Positions 9,660 through 18,220 of a stretch of DNA of 18,220 nucleotides are shown here, piece by piece. Position numbers and translations under genes: made by a program. Numbering within the stretch: the stretch's first letter is position 1; each line of letters starts with the position of its first letter. The stretch lies in NCBI GenBank assembly GCA_003049485.1, contig PYST01000252.1:8891-27110 (forward strand). Direction: 5' to 3'. The notes under the pieces were generated by a model. The model was not told where the DNA came from. It saw only the letters and a program-made list of their open reading frames with translations, and did no database searches. Origin of the DNA: Ophioceras dolichostomum. Its lineage: Eukaryota; Ascomycota; Sordariomycetes; Magnaporthales; Ophioceraceae.

Positions 9660-10440
9660 CAAACCATTCGTTATCCACTCCACCCAACGCAAGCAGGATA
9701 TCACTATCATCTTCGTCCACCACAAGAACCACAGGATTGCGGAGACCGTTTATGTGAAGCGCAAAAAGGATGATAAGGGAAAGCAAAACGCGATGTAAAC
9801 AATCTTTTGCGGGACTAGACGCGTTGTATCATGTTTTCTTCGAGTGCTAGGGTATTAGGCGTTCGGAAAGTTCTCGTTCGCTTTGGATATTGGCAAAGTC
9901 AATGTCCACTACATTCAGTTCTTGCGTCTGATCGGTGTTTTGAGGTACCCGTGCCCACAATCAACTTTGCTTTAGAGCACAACTTTGGAAATTGCACGGG
10001 TCATTTTTGGCAAGCGATGACCAGTAGCTGCTGCCCTTTACTGCTGCTTTTCCTCACTCTCGCCGTCCCCGCCCACGACAGCCTACCACTTACGTCCTCT
10101 CACCAACACCCATATGCAGCAGGGGCGATCGATAGGCAAAGGTTTGGGCCGCTTTCTCGAGCCAGCCTACAGCCATTACCATGAGCAGAGGACACCGGCT
10201 CTGGAAAAGCATAATTCCCCAACTCCTCTCCTCTTCCACATGGGGGGCGCGTCCCCAGCCTCTAGCCTGGGCCTTTGTAGCCTTTATATCTTCGTAGGGT
10301 GCGTCTCCTTGGACGAACCTTTTCCTCTTCCACCTCGTCGATCCATGGCACGGACTTGCACACCACCGCTCAAATCGACAGTCCCGCCCCGTCAAGCTTC
10401 AGCAGCAGCTTTCGATCTACATCGCCATCATATATCATTA
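9660..10440. other. Intergenic region: UBR7-like 3' flank and distal permease promoter
   Basis: About 780 bases with no supportable gene. The left part is the UBR7-like 3' UTR side. Open frames at about 9831-10184 and 10114-10497 translate to sequences with no recognisable domain. Composition is more AT-rich than the flanking exons. A TTTATAT patch near 10280 may be a distal promoter element. Confidence 0.5.
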
Positions 10441-10456
10441 GGTATTCTTATATACC
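10441..10456 (+). promoter_or_regulatory. TATA-box candidate for the amino-acid permease
   Basis: TATATA at 10449-10454 sits inside a small inverted repeat (GGTAT ... ATACC), 274 bases before the permease ATG. No ATG occurs on the plus strand between this site and 10728, so a transcript starting just downstream would use 10728 as its first start codon. This supports both the promoter call and the chosen start. Confidence 0.4.
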
Positions 10457-10581
10457 ACCTCGCCGCCTGGCCTACGCCAAAATCGGCCGCTCTTTAGTCC
10501 CTGGCGCGTCCGTCCTCATCGGTTACTCCACACCGGTCGTTCGAGAGCAGCACGCTAGTTACGTGCAGAAAGAAGACGCAT

Positions 10582-10663
10582 ACGAACCCGGACTCGAACC
10601 CATCTTGAGAGACTGCCCAAGAGGGAAAGAAGTTTGCCTACCTACCCAGCTAAGACGAACCCG
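10582..10663 (-). pseudogene. tRNA-like relic with RNA polymerase III A and B boxes
   Basis: On the minus strand there is an exact B box, GGTTCGAGTCC, and upstream of it an A-box-like TAGCTGGGTAGG with one deviation from TRGCNNAGNNGG; 43 bases separate them. A three-pair D stem can form, but the T stem pairs only in part and the expected acceptor arms are near-identical instead of complementary, so this is not an intact tRNA. The segment is bounded by a 9-bp direct repeat, ACGAACCCG on the plus strand (10582-10590 and 10655-10663). It could be a decayed tRNA, the head of a tRNA-derived SINE, or coincidence. It lies antisense within the probable permease leader. Confidence 0.3.
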
Positions 10664-10727
10664 ACTGGGCTGTTAGCGAGAAGGAAGGAAGAGGAAGTAG
10701 CTTCATAAGAAGACGCAGCGGACGAGA

Positions 10728-12557
10728 ATGCCCGGCAGTGGGCTTCCCAAACCCCTCGAGGCCGGCGCCGAGGACGGCGTAACCGCCCACCAACACCACC
10801 ACCATGGAGCCAGCTCGATAGAGGTGATCTCGTCGTCATCGGCCGATCAGCAGCACGGCCTCCGGCGCGAGATCACGACCAGGCAGATGTGCTTCATGGC
10901 GCTCTCCAGCTCGATCGGGGCGGGCCTGATGGTTGCCTCGGGCCAGGGCCTCGCCGCGGCGGGACCGGGTTCGACCGTCCTCGGCTTCGCGGCCGTGGGC
11001 TTCGGCGTCGTGTGCACCATGGCCTCCCTCGGCGAGATGGCTGCCGCCCTGCCGCTCAGCGGCTCCTTCTACACCTACACGGACCGGTTCGTCGGGCCGG
11101 CCGCCGGTTTCGCCATGGCCTGGAACTTCTGCTTCGACTGGCTCATCGTGCTGCCCTTCGAGATTATCACCATCGCGGCGCAGATGCGGTCGTGGGCCCC
11201 CGAGCACCTCGTGCCCGCCCCGGCCCTGATCGCGTCCTTCCTCTGCTTCGTCGCCGTCATCTCGCTCCTGGGCGCGCGCTGGTTCGGCGAGGTCGAGAAC
11301 TGGCTGGGCATCGCCAAGGCGCTCGCCATCCTCACCTTCATCTGCCTGGCCACGTCGCTCACGGCCACGGGCGACCCCTACAACCCGTCCCGCACGGTCC
11401 CGCTCCCCGGCGGCCGCAACCAGCACGCGTACGGGGCCACGTTCTGGACGACCCCGCCCGGCGCCTTCAAGGACGGGTTCAGGGGCTTCCTGACCGTGTT
11501 CAAGATCGCGGGCATGGCGTACGGCGGCACCGAGACGCTGGGCCTGACGGCGGCCGAGTGCCAGAAGCCACACCGGCTCATGCGCATCGCCACATACGTG
11601 ACCTTCCTGCGCATCTTCCTCTTCTACGTCGTCTCGCTCACCATGCTCGGCTTCGTGCTGCCCTCGGACACGCCCGACCTCCGGCGCGACGGCGCCGCCA
11701 CCCCTTCGCCCTTCATCCTCGCCATGCGCCTGGCGGGGCTCACGAGCGTCGAGCACCTCATCAACGCCTGCATCGTGGCCGCGCTCACGTCCATGTCCAA
11801 CGTGGCCATCTTCTCGTCCTCCCGCGCCCTCCACGCCCTGAGCTGCCAGGGCATGGGCCCCCGCATCTTCGCCCGCACGTGGAAGGGCGTCCCCGTCGGC
11901 CCCACCGTCCTGGCCATCGGATTCGGCCTGCTCGCCTTCATCGGCACGGCCCCCGGCGGAGGGGTCATCTTCGAGTGGCTGCTCTCGCTGGCGGGAATGT
12001 CCAACTACTTCACGTGGCTCGCCATCTGCGCGAGCCACGTGCGCTTCCGCGCCGCGCTGCGCGCCCAGGGCCGCGGCGTCTCCGTCCTGTCCTTCCGCAG
12101 CCCCTTCGGCGTGTGGGGCTCGTACGTTGGAATCGGCACGTCCGTCGCCGGCCTGCTGGCCCAGATCTCCATGGCCTTCGTCGCGCGTCCCGGCCGCGAG
12201 CTCAAGCCCGAGACGGTCGCCATGGACGTCATCGGCGTGCCGGCCATCTTCCTGCTGTTCGGCGGGTACATGGTGTACCAGCACATGCACGGCGGCGGCT
12301 GGCGCGTGCTCCGGCCCCTGGACGGGATCGACCTCGACACGGGCTTCCGCGGCAAGGCGGAGCTCGCGCGGGAGAGGGAGGAGAACGAGCGCGTCGCGGA
12401 GCTGGCAGAGCTGGCGGCGGCCGCCACCGAGGCCCTCGAGGAGCGGGACAAGACGGAGGATGATGACCAGGATGTCCAGGAGGTCCACCGGTCTCGGGAC
12501 AGCAGCAGGGTTGGGGTGGCCACCCGCCGTGCTACGCCTAGCCCCCCTGCCGCTTAG
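10728..12557 (+). CDS. Amino-acid permease, APC superfamily, YAT type
   Basis: Proton-coupled amino-acid importer of the plasma membrane, judged by family; the substrate cannot be read from sequence. Single exon, 609 aa, normal length. A hydrophilic N terminus with a His run (about 21-26) precedes roughly 12 membrane segments (about 53-75, 82-103, 126-148, 165-183, 192-212, 252-273, 288-310, 342-362, 390-408, 415-436, 463-486, 498-516). Family motifs are SSIGAGLMVASGQ in segment 1, LPLSGSFYTYTDRFV, YGGTETLGLTAAECQKP, SRALHALSCQGMGP and WLAICASHVRFR. The C-terminal tail is charged and helical (EREENERVAELAELAAA), then acidic. The ATG at 10728 has A at -3 and is the first plus-strand ATG after the TATA candidate. 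Third positions are almost all G or C, which leaves long shadow frames open on both strands. The frame stays open for 100 codons after the TAG stop. Confidence 0.92.
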   Translation: MPGSGLPKPLEAGAEDGVTAHQHHHHGASSIEVISSSSADQQHGLRREITTRQMCFMALSSSIGAGLMVASGQGLAAAGPGSTVLGFAAVGFGVVCTMASLGEMAAALPLSGSFYTYTDRFVGPAAGFAMAWNFCFDWLIVLPFEIITIAAQMRSWAPEHLVPAPALIASFLCFVAVISLLGARWFGEVENWLGIAKALAILTFICLATSLTATGDPYNPSRTVPLPGGRNQHAYGATFWTTPPGAFKDGFRGFLTVFKIAGMAYGGTETLGLTAAECQKPHRLMRIATYVTFLRIFLFYVVSLTMLGFVLPSDTPDLRRDGAATPSPFILAMRLAGLTSVEHLINACIVAALTSMSNVAIFSSSRALHALSCQGMGPRIFARTWKGVPVGPTVLAIGFGLLAFIGTAPGGGVIFEWLLSLAGMSNYFTWLAICASHVRFRAALRAQGRGVSVLSFRSPFGVWGSYVGIGTSVAGLLAQISMAFVARPGRELKPETVAMDVIGVPAIFLLFGGYMVYQHMHGGGWRVLRPLDGIDLDTGFRGKAELAREREENERVAELAELAAAATEALEERDKTEDDDQDVQEVHRSRDSSRVGVATRRATPSPPAA

Positions 12558-12860
12558 GAGGGCGCGACGGCCGGCGCAGCATATTCGGATACGGCAGTGG
12601 CTGATGCAGAAGTAGAAGCGGCCAGTGTTAGTGTCCAGGCCGGTCCTTCGAGGGTGGTAGACGTGATTCCGATTTCAGTAGCTAGAGCTCCGCGATTTTC
12701 TGACATTGACGAAGGGGGTGAGGGAGCAGAAGCAGAAGCAGAGGCTGAAGGGGAGGATGCGGCTAACGAGGACGCGAGCCCCTTTACGACTGCGTCGACT
12801 TCTACTGCGGTCGAAACAAGACAAGGATCACCTGTTCGTAGACAGTATGAAGATAGGTAG
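12558..12860 (+). other. In-frame open stretch after the permease stop
   Basis: Directly after the permease TAG (12555-12557), the same frame continues for 100 codons to a TAG at 12858. The conceptual peptide is acidic and Ala/Glu/Ser/Thr-rich, partly from a GCAGAA-like repeat at about 12726-12748. Counted by hand, 42 of 100 codons end in G or C, far below the permease itself, which argues against ordinary coding sequence. It may be 3' UTR open by chance, an old C-terminal extension cut off by a stop mutation, or an exon reached by splicing past the stop. Confidence 0.35.
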
Positions 12861-13289
12861 TAGCTATTCATTTTTCAATTTCGTTTTCGGCTTCAGGTTC
12901 ACAGGGTACTGCTTGCTGTGGAAGTTTGTGTGTGCGCTTCATGTGCGCCACGACTCGATATTAGCACGATGCATGCATACATGCCGTTACATGATGCACC
13001 ACGGCAACCGGGGACGGTAGATAGGTAGGTCTGGCCGCGCCTGATTATGAACATGGAAATGAAAAAACTCTTGAAACCTGGGCTCTTTTCCAGTACCTTT
13101 CCATAGTACGCCCACCGCTAATACAGAAAAAAACTACCGCCCCGAGCACACCAACTCGGCGACATTAGTGGCTCTTGTCGACACAACTGGGTATGAGAGA
13201 GAGAGAGAGAGAGAGGGAAGACCAAAAGTAGAGATAGTCTAGACGATAATCTTCGAACAACAAGTAGCTGGGAAAAGTGCCAGCCCGCC
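12861..13289. other. Convergent 3' intergenic region with a GA microsatellite
   Basis: The permease (plus) and the glutamine-rich gene (minus) converge here, so this stretch holds both 3' UTRs. The only clear structure is a (GA)10 tract at 13195-13214. A-rich stretches near 13060-13070 could serve plus-strand polyadenylation and a T-rich stretch on the minus strand near 13126-13133 the other gene, but no precise site is certain. Confidence 0.5.
13195..13215. repeat. (GA)10 microsatellite
   Basis: Ten uninterrupted GA units plus one G, in the 3' flank of the glutamine-rich gene, 75 bases beyond its stop codon. It is probably length-variable between strains. Confidence 0.9.
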
Positions 13290-13770
13290 CTAGTGAATCG
13301 AGTCCTCGCGCTGCATGGCGACACCGCCCATTGAGAACCCCTGACCGGCCGCGACTGCTGTGGGTTGGTGGCGTTGCTCCGATTGCTGAGGCTCGGCTCC
13401 GGTTTCAGGTGACGGCTGCTCGGAAGACTGCAGCTGCTGTTGTTGTTGCTGCTGTTGCTCGCCACCTAGCAACACACCCTGGTCTTCTATCCGCTCAGGG
13501 TCAGGGTTCTGTCCGAGATGAACGACGGAGGCGCCGTCGTTGTCGTCGTCGCTTTCTTCTACTTCATCAACTGAATCTACGGCGATCCCGATACGTTCGA
13601 CAAGGTCGGGATCGCTAATTGCGACAGCCCTCTCGTCTAGCGACTTCATCTCCTCCAGGAACTCGACCTCCTGATCGCCCTCTCGCTGCGCCCGAATTCC
13701 TCGCAGGAGCTGGTGCTGTTGCTGCCGCTGCTGATATAGCTGTTGTGGGTCAATCTGTTGTTGCTGTTGT

Positions 13771-13841
<71 letters not shown>

Positions 13842-15542
13842 CTGCTGCTGTTGCTGTTGCTGATCCGACTCTTCCTGCTCCGCCAACTGCTGAGCGGCCA
13901 GAGCCACAGCGGCCTGCTCCCGCGCGAGATCGCGCAGCCGAGCCTTCTCGGCCACGTCGATCAGATCGTCGTCGTCGCTCCAAAAGTCGGCATCGTCTTC
14001 TGGGACCTCGGGCATAGCCATGCGCTTCCAGAAGCGGAGCTCCTGGCGGACGGCGACGGACGAGACGCGGTGCTCCCACCGGGCAGGATCCGCGTCGAAG
14101 CGGCCCCGGAAGTCGCGCAGCATTGTGTTGGCGCGCCCGGCGTGCGACTGCATGTCCCAGATCTGCTCGCGGAGCCGGCAGTTCTCCTCGCGAGCCTCGG
14201 CCAGCTGCTGCCGGTACGACCGGTGCCAGCTCGACACGTCGGCGACGTGCTTGGCTTTGTACTCGTGGAATTGGTGCAGCATCGTGGCCATGGCCGACGC
14301 GTACTGCTGCAGGAGCTTCATGTTCTCGTCGCGGCTGTACTTGGCCTTCTCGAGTGCTTCTGACAACACCGAGATGAGCACGTCGAGGTTTTGCGCTGTG
14401 GTTCGGGGTTAGTCAGAAAATGTCCATATATCAGCAGGGCGACGTCAACAAAGCTGGGATGAGATTGTCTACATACGATTCAGGTCGTCCGCATTGGAGA
14501 TGAGCTCCTCGTTCGACATGTTCATCTGCCGGGCGCGGAGGCGCACCTTGCCAACGCCAGCAACGACATCCTCAAGTATCTTCTTGTTGTCGGCAAGCTG
14601 CCGGCTGAGGTCCTCGACCAGGCCGTATATGTAATTTAGATCAGCCTGGTGCCCCGCCGGTATGGGGGCGACCATGCCGCCTCCCATACCTCCACCGTTC
14701 AGTCCGTTCATATTCTTTGGCGAGGGCGGAGTTGCAGTCACGTATGACTGTCTCTGTCCTTGTTGCGCTTGCCGAGAGGCTTGGGGCTGGAGCGGCGGAG
14801 GAATATCGGGCCAACTAGCCAACGGAGTAGACGACGAAGACGGTCTCGCAAAGGACTGTAAGGGGGTTAAGGGGATCGACGGGTAGATGTAATTCGGAGG
14901 CGGTGCGGCTTGGCGCGTCTGGATCTGGAGTCCGTGGGCGGGAGGAGGCGGCAGCGGCGGTCCAAAAGGGGAGCGAGGCGGTCTCTCCGCTGCTTTGGGA
15001 TCTCGTCCTTCCTCGAATAGTTCCTGCAACAGTAGCCGCCCGGATAACCTGGCTCGGTGATGAGGCGAATCCTGATTTTTCTCGGCTTCAGCCGCTTCAG
15101 TTGATGGCGAAGTTTGCGAAGGTGGTAATCGAACCCGAATTCGTCGAGGAGCACAAGTGGAATCCTGCCGTAGAGAAAGACGCAGACCTGGGATTCGGCG
15201 AGGCGCGTCGTCAACGGGATGGGCTTCGTCCTCGAAGCCTTTTAGTAACGCCGAAGGCGACGCTTCTGAAGAGACAGTCGAGAACGGCCGAGGTCCGCTC
15301 GGCGCTCGTCGGTGGGCAGAATCGGCCGCTGGAGTATCGAACTCGGTTGATGTGTTTGATGGCGGAGACAAGGCTGGCGGGGAGAGCGACCTCGTTCTGT
15401 TTGATCTTGCGAATACTGATATCCTTTTTGATCTTGGGGGCTCGTCTTGAGCCCCTTTGAGATCCATCCACTCCATCTCGCCAACGCGACGGCGGTCCCC
15501 GCTCTGATTGGGCGGGGTGCTGGGCGTGGGGCTATCCGCCAT
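13290..15542 (-). CDS. Uncharacterised fungal coiled-coil protein with 36-residue polyglutamine tract
   Basis: I do not recognise a named family. Two exons: 14477-15542 and 13290-14395, with an 81-nt intron (gtatgt donor, CTAAC-type branch, cag acceptor); product 723 aa. The ATG at 15542 was chosen because the upstream frame offers only TTG. Residues 1 to about 300 look disordered, rich in Ser, Pro, Arg and Gln. From about 300 to 455 lies an ordered, helical and probably coiled-coil region (NYIYGLVEDLSRQLADNKK, LSEALEKAKYSRDENMKLL, YRQQLAEAREENCRLREQI). A short acidic patch (DDADFWSDDDD) near 490-500 leads to an Ala/Glu/Gln helix and 36 Gln at 534-569. A second run of eight Gln lies nearer the C terminus. 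There are no membrane segments and no signal peptide. The look suggests a scaffold or a nuclear or cytoskeletal regulator, but that is inference only. It is convergent with the permease. Confidence 0.85.
13755..13862 (-). repeat. CAG/CAA trinucleotide repeat encoding 36 glutamines
   Basis: 108 bases in frame, read on the minus strand as 36 consecutive CAG or CAA codons. Most alternate CAG and CAA, with one pure block of seven CAG (13830-13850). CAA interruptions normally stabilise such tracts against slippage, and the pure block is the likeliest site of length change. The plus strand reads as poly-leucine or Val/Ala in other frames, which are shadows. Confidence 0.95.
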
Positions 15543-16210
15543 GCTCGCCAACTGGGATGGGACGAGGTGTGAATCTAGTGTTTGAAGGGGTGTTATTAGC
15601 GAGTCGTCACTTCGACTTCTGTCAAACCCCCCTCCCCTTCAGAAAAATAGTGTCAGTGGTTCGAACGAGGAATCGGTGACTGTTGGCACTGGAATTGTTT
15701 TGCTGCGTCGACCACGGAGTGCATGCAGTGGGCGTTGCAGCCGGCACGATGCTGAACTCTAGGAAGTTTGTGTGCAGGCGAGGGGGAAGTCCAATGTTTG
15801 GCATCAGACGCGAGTGGACGACGTCGGGGAGAGGCAAACGAACCTGTCGAATTGTTAAATTCTATCTTAGCTGCCTGGTGACAGTCTCCGCGTCAATTAG
15901 GATTAGAAAATCAGTTTGTGATCACGGCGAAGGGAGAAGATGGTAATGGTCGGTAGAAGATGACCGAAGGGAGGAGCGAGTCCGCCATGCGCTACTGGGT
16001 GATGTTGATCTTCAATGTTGCCGTCTTCTGTGTTTTATTTTGTGGGGATCTACTCTACGAGACCTCGTGTAGCTTGAACGCTAAATTTTGGAGCGAGTAT
16101 GAGAGGGCAAGGCTCCGACCCGGCTCGCCCCGCCCTGGAATTCACTTGCTTCTGTCTGGCCTTACCAATAGCCTCGCCGGCATGCTTCCTCCGATGGTGC
16201 GCCCATGAAT
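15543..16210. other. Intergenic region between the polyglutamine gene and the MATE gene
   Basis: About 670 bases: promoter side of the polyglutamine gene on the left, 3' flank of the MATE gene on the right (both genes on minus). A C-rich tract lies near 15626-15640. Plus-strand frames of 82-87 codons (15683-15946, 15960-16208) have no recognisable family; the second has one hydrophobic segment but is otherwise ordinary. I see no RNA gene or repeat. Confidence 0.5.
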
Positions 16211-17888
16211 TCAGACATGCGCCACTACTGCTGTAGAATTCTCACCAAGGCCTCCGTCCTCCAAGCGTTCCAAGGCCCTCTCGACCTCACGCTCCCACTT
16301 GCTCAGGCCGACGATGACCCATTCCAGGACTCCGACCAAATACAAAGCGGCACACTGCCCAATCCACAAGCCCTCAAGCCCCCATCCGTGGAAGGCTAGA
16401 TATATACCAACGGGCAGTGCTCCAACGTAGTAGCTGAGGATGTTGACGGCAGCGCCGACCCATTGACGGCCCATGCCCCTCAGCGCACCTCCACAGGACC
16501 CGTTAAGCCCGTCGGCGATCTGGAACAGCGCGACCCAGGGCATGACGTCCGCCACCAGCTCCACGACTCGATCGTCGTCGTTGAACAGTCGGCCGAAGAC
16601 GTGGCGCGAGGCCATCAGTACCGACAGAATGACAGCGCCGTTGAAGACGCTCAGTATGGCGGCACAGTGGGCGGCACGCTCGGCGTCACGAGCACGTCGG
16701 GCGCCCAGAAGGTTGCCCAGGCGTGACGAGGCGGCCACGCCCAGGCCGAAGGGGATGGTGTTGATGATCTGATCGGCCGTCATGATGACGCTCTGGGCCG
16801 CCAACGGGATGGTTCCGAGACGGCCGGCGGCGAGGGCGACGATCTCGAAAGCCCACCATTCAGTGCCGACGTGGATGATACCCAGCAGAGCCAGCCGCGT
16901 GAAAGATGCCAGATGCGCCGGCCGTACCGCTCGCCATATGGCTAGTCCACCCCAGCATTCGTGGCCCCGTACCAACGCCGCGTATGTTACCAGCAGCAGG
17001 AACGACGCCCAATAGGCGATCCCCGTTGCCAGCGGCGCTCCGTACAGTCCCATCCCCAGAGTGTGGATGAACAGATAGTTCAGCCCCGCGCTGAGGGGGG
17101 ACGTGATCAGCAGCACGTAGGTCCCAGGCCGGTATATTTCTGGTATGATTTAGGGGAAGTTAGTCGCTGCGGGAGCGGGAGACGGGGTATAGGACAGGGG
17201 TTTCCAAGTCTAGTCCAAACATACCCTGTGCCTGTAGGTACTTCTTCATCGACTCGAACCATACGTAACCCAATCCTCCCGGTATCAGGCAGCGCAGGAA
17301 CTGGGAGCTCTGCACGCAGATGAACTCCTCCTGGCCAAGCGCCCTGAACAGGGGCTCCGAGAACCACCACAAGGCGGCGACAGCGGCATACAAGGCTGAC
17401 AGTACGACGATGCCGCGCTGCAGCAGGATGCCGAGGTCGTGTTTGTTAGAGGAACCCGTGTAGCTGCTCGACGCCAGCGTGTCCAAGGCCGTCGTGCCTC
17501 CCAGGGCGATCAGCCACGCCGTCGACATGGCAAACATGTACGAGAATGCCGCCGTCGCGAGCGCCTCCGGACTCAGCCTCCCCACTATCAACACCGACAC
17601 CGTCTGGAGAGAGTTCTGCAGCGTGTAGGCCAGGATCACCGGTATCGACGCCTTAGTCAGGAGCCACGTCTCTGCGAGCCAGAGCCAGTATTCCGCCGGC
17701 GGTGATGATGACGCGCTTGCCTCTCCATTCCTGGTGCAGCTACGACTGCCGCCGTGGTGGCTCTCGCCGTATGCGACGTCATGGTTGATGATAACCCCTG
17801 ACGACAGCGAGGCTGAGGATCCGCCGGGTGACGGCTTGGCCAGCAGAGCGGTCCTCTCGTCTAGCTGACCATCAGCCCTTTTGGCCAT
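16211..17888 (-). CDS. MATE family multidrug/metabolite efflux transporter
   Basis: Cation-coupled exporter of the MATE/MatE family, membrane-bound; the substrate is unknown. Two exons: 17225-17888 and 16211-17139, separated by an 85-nt intron (gtatgt donor, cag acceptor). The join restores YLQAQ-EIYRPGTYVLLI, as expected for the loop between the two halves' early segments. The product is 530 aa, usual for fungal MATEs. A polar, Ser-rich N-terminal tail of about 65 residues (ERTALL motif) precedes about 12 predicted membrane segments in two similar halves. Family signatures are SLQTVSVLIVGRLSPEALA, ALDTLASSSYTGS, AQSVIMTADQIINTIPFGLGVAASSRLGN and LRGMGRQWVGAAVNILSYY. It has a short charged cytosolic C terminus. 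The ATG at 17888 is the natural start because the DERTALL-like stretch is common near fungal MATE N termini. Confidence 0.93.
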
Positions 17889-18220
17889 AGCAGGTCCTCC
17901 AGAAGCCGAAGCTCAATGGAGCAAAAACAAAGGTGCGTGTCGTAAAATCGGCTATATCCCTCACTTGTTGGAGGGAGTCGTAGTCTAAAGGCTAAGGCCA
18001 ACGCATGCTGACGAGCACGCAAACGGAGTAAACAAATAAACAACTAACCATATGCTAGGGTTTGGAATAATAAAAGAGAGACGAGAAACAAAAAGCGAAG
18101 ATCTAGATCCATGTAGGCCAGATGAACCAAGCAGAGGGGTCCTACCAGCCAGGGCGCTGGTGGCGTATATGCCGCACGGGGGACGCTGGCTGGACTTTGC
18201 ATGGAAATAGACCATTGGGG
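17889..18220 (-). promoter_or_regulatory. Upstream region of the MATE gene
   Basis: 332 bases to the window edge. On the minus strand there are several upstream ATGs; the one at 18006 opens a four-codon ORF closed by TAG at 17994-17992. If the transcript starts upstream of it, this would be a minimal upstream ORF. AT-rich patches lie around 18025-18080. No gene is visible. Confidence 0.4.

Noticed and set aside
10582..10663. A functional tRNA gene at the B-box site
   Set aside because: The T stem and acceptor stem do not pair, so it is kept only as a relic or tRNA-like element.
10889..12463. 524-codon plus-strand frame overlapping the permease in another phase
   Set aside because: The translation is Arg/Pro/His-rich without any motif. 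It is a shadow of the GC-rich permease.
10836..12488. 550-codon antisense frame opposite the permease
   Set aside because: Composition is low-complexity Arg/Glu/Ala/Gly/His with no domain. It is fully explained by G/C-ending codons in the permease, and it overlaps a clear gene.
13743..14363. Plus-strand frame with a poly-leucine start resembling a membrane protein
   Set aside because: The leucine run is the complement of the CAG/CAA tract. The remainder is antisense to the coiled-coil exon.
14469..15551. Polyglutamine protein start at 15551
   Set aside because: That codon is TTG, not a normal fungal start. The first ATG in frame is at 15542.
15960..16208. 82-codon plus-strand frame with one hydrophobic segment, a possible small membrane protein
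   Set aside because: No family resemblance, no clear promoter, and it sits antisense to the likely MATE 3' UTR.
17250..17262. B-box-like GGTTCGAGTCG on the minus strand
   Set aside because: It lies inside the MATE coding exon (WFESMKK) and has no A box in front. It is coding coincidence.
17975..18030. A-box-like TAGTCTAAAGG on the plus strand, suggesting a tRNA
   Set aside because: No B box follows within a normal distance, and the anticodon and acceptor arms do not pair.

Overview
This window looks like ordinary nuclear DNA from a filamentous ascomycete (Pezizomycotina, probably Sordariomycetes). The reasons are short spliceosomal introns of about 58-110 nt with fungal donor, branch and acceptor signals, GC-rich coding sequence with GC-ending codons, CT-rich leaders, and six proteins that all read as fungal families. 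I see no CRISPR array, transposon, rRNA, convincing intact tRNA or biosynthetic gene cluster.

Layout from left to right. 1-520: a 20-base G run at the edge, then the 3' flank of the first gene and a doubtful start of a gene leaving the window. 521-3202 (-): cytosolic-type GH3 beta-glucosidase (bglI type). 3203-4463: a long intergenic stretch holding the bglI promoter side and the MCM2 3' flank. 4464-7284 (-): MCM2, a subunit of the replicative helicase, with a 5-nt first coding exon. 7285-7818: shared divergent promoter containing an ACGCGT motif. 7819-9659 (+): UBR7/Mlo2-like protein with UBR box and PHD-like finger. 9660-10727: promoter region of the permease, including a tRNA-like relic. 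10728-12557 (+): YAT-type amino-acid permease, followed by 100 more open codons in the same frame beyond its stop. 13290-15542 (-): fungal protein of unknown function with coiled-coil regions and a run of 36 glutamines. 16211-17888 (-): MATE-family transporter. 17889-18220: its upstream region.

The genes do not form one pathway. They are a mix of housekeeping functions (replication, ubiquitin/chromatin) and metabolism or transport (glucoside hydrolysis, amino-acid uptake, efflux). The only meaningful pairing is the head-to-head MCM2/UBR7 arrangement. I found no new multi-gene system. The points most worth a second look are the uncharacterised polyglutamine protein, the in-frame open extension after the permease stop, the tRNA-like element in the permease leader region and the 5-nt start exon of MCM2. 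All gene models were spliced by eye from splice-site consensus, reading frame and family knowledge; no alignment was run.
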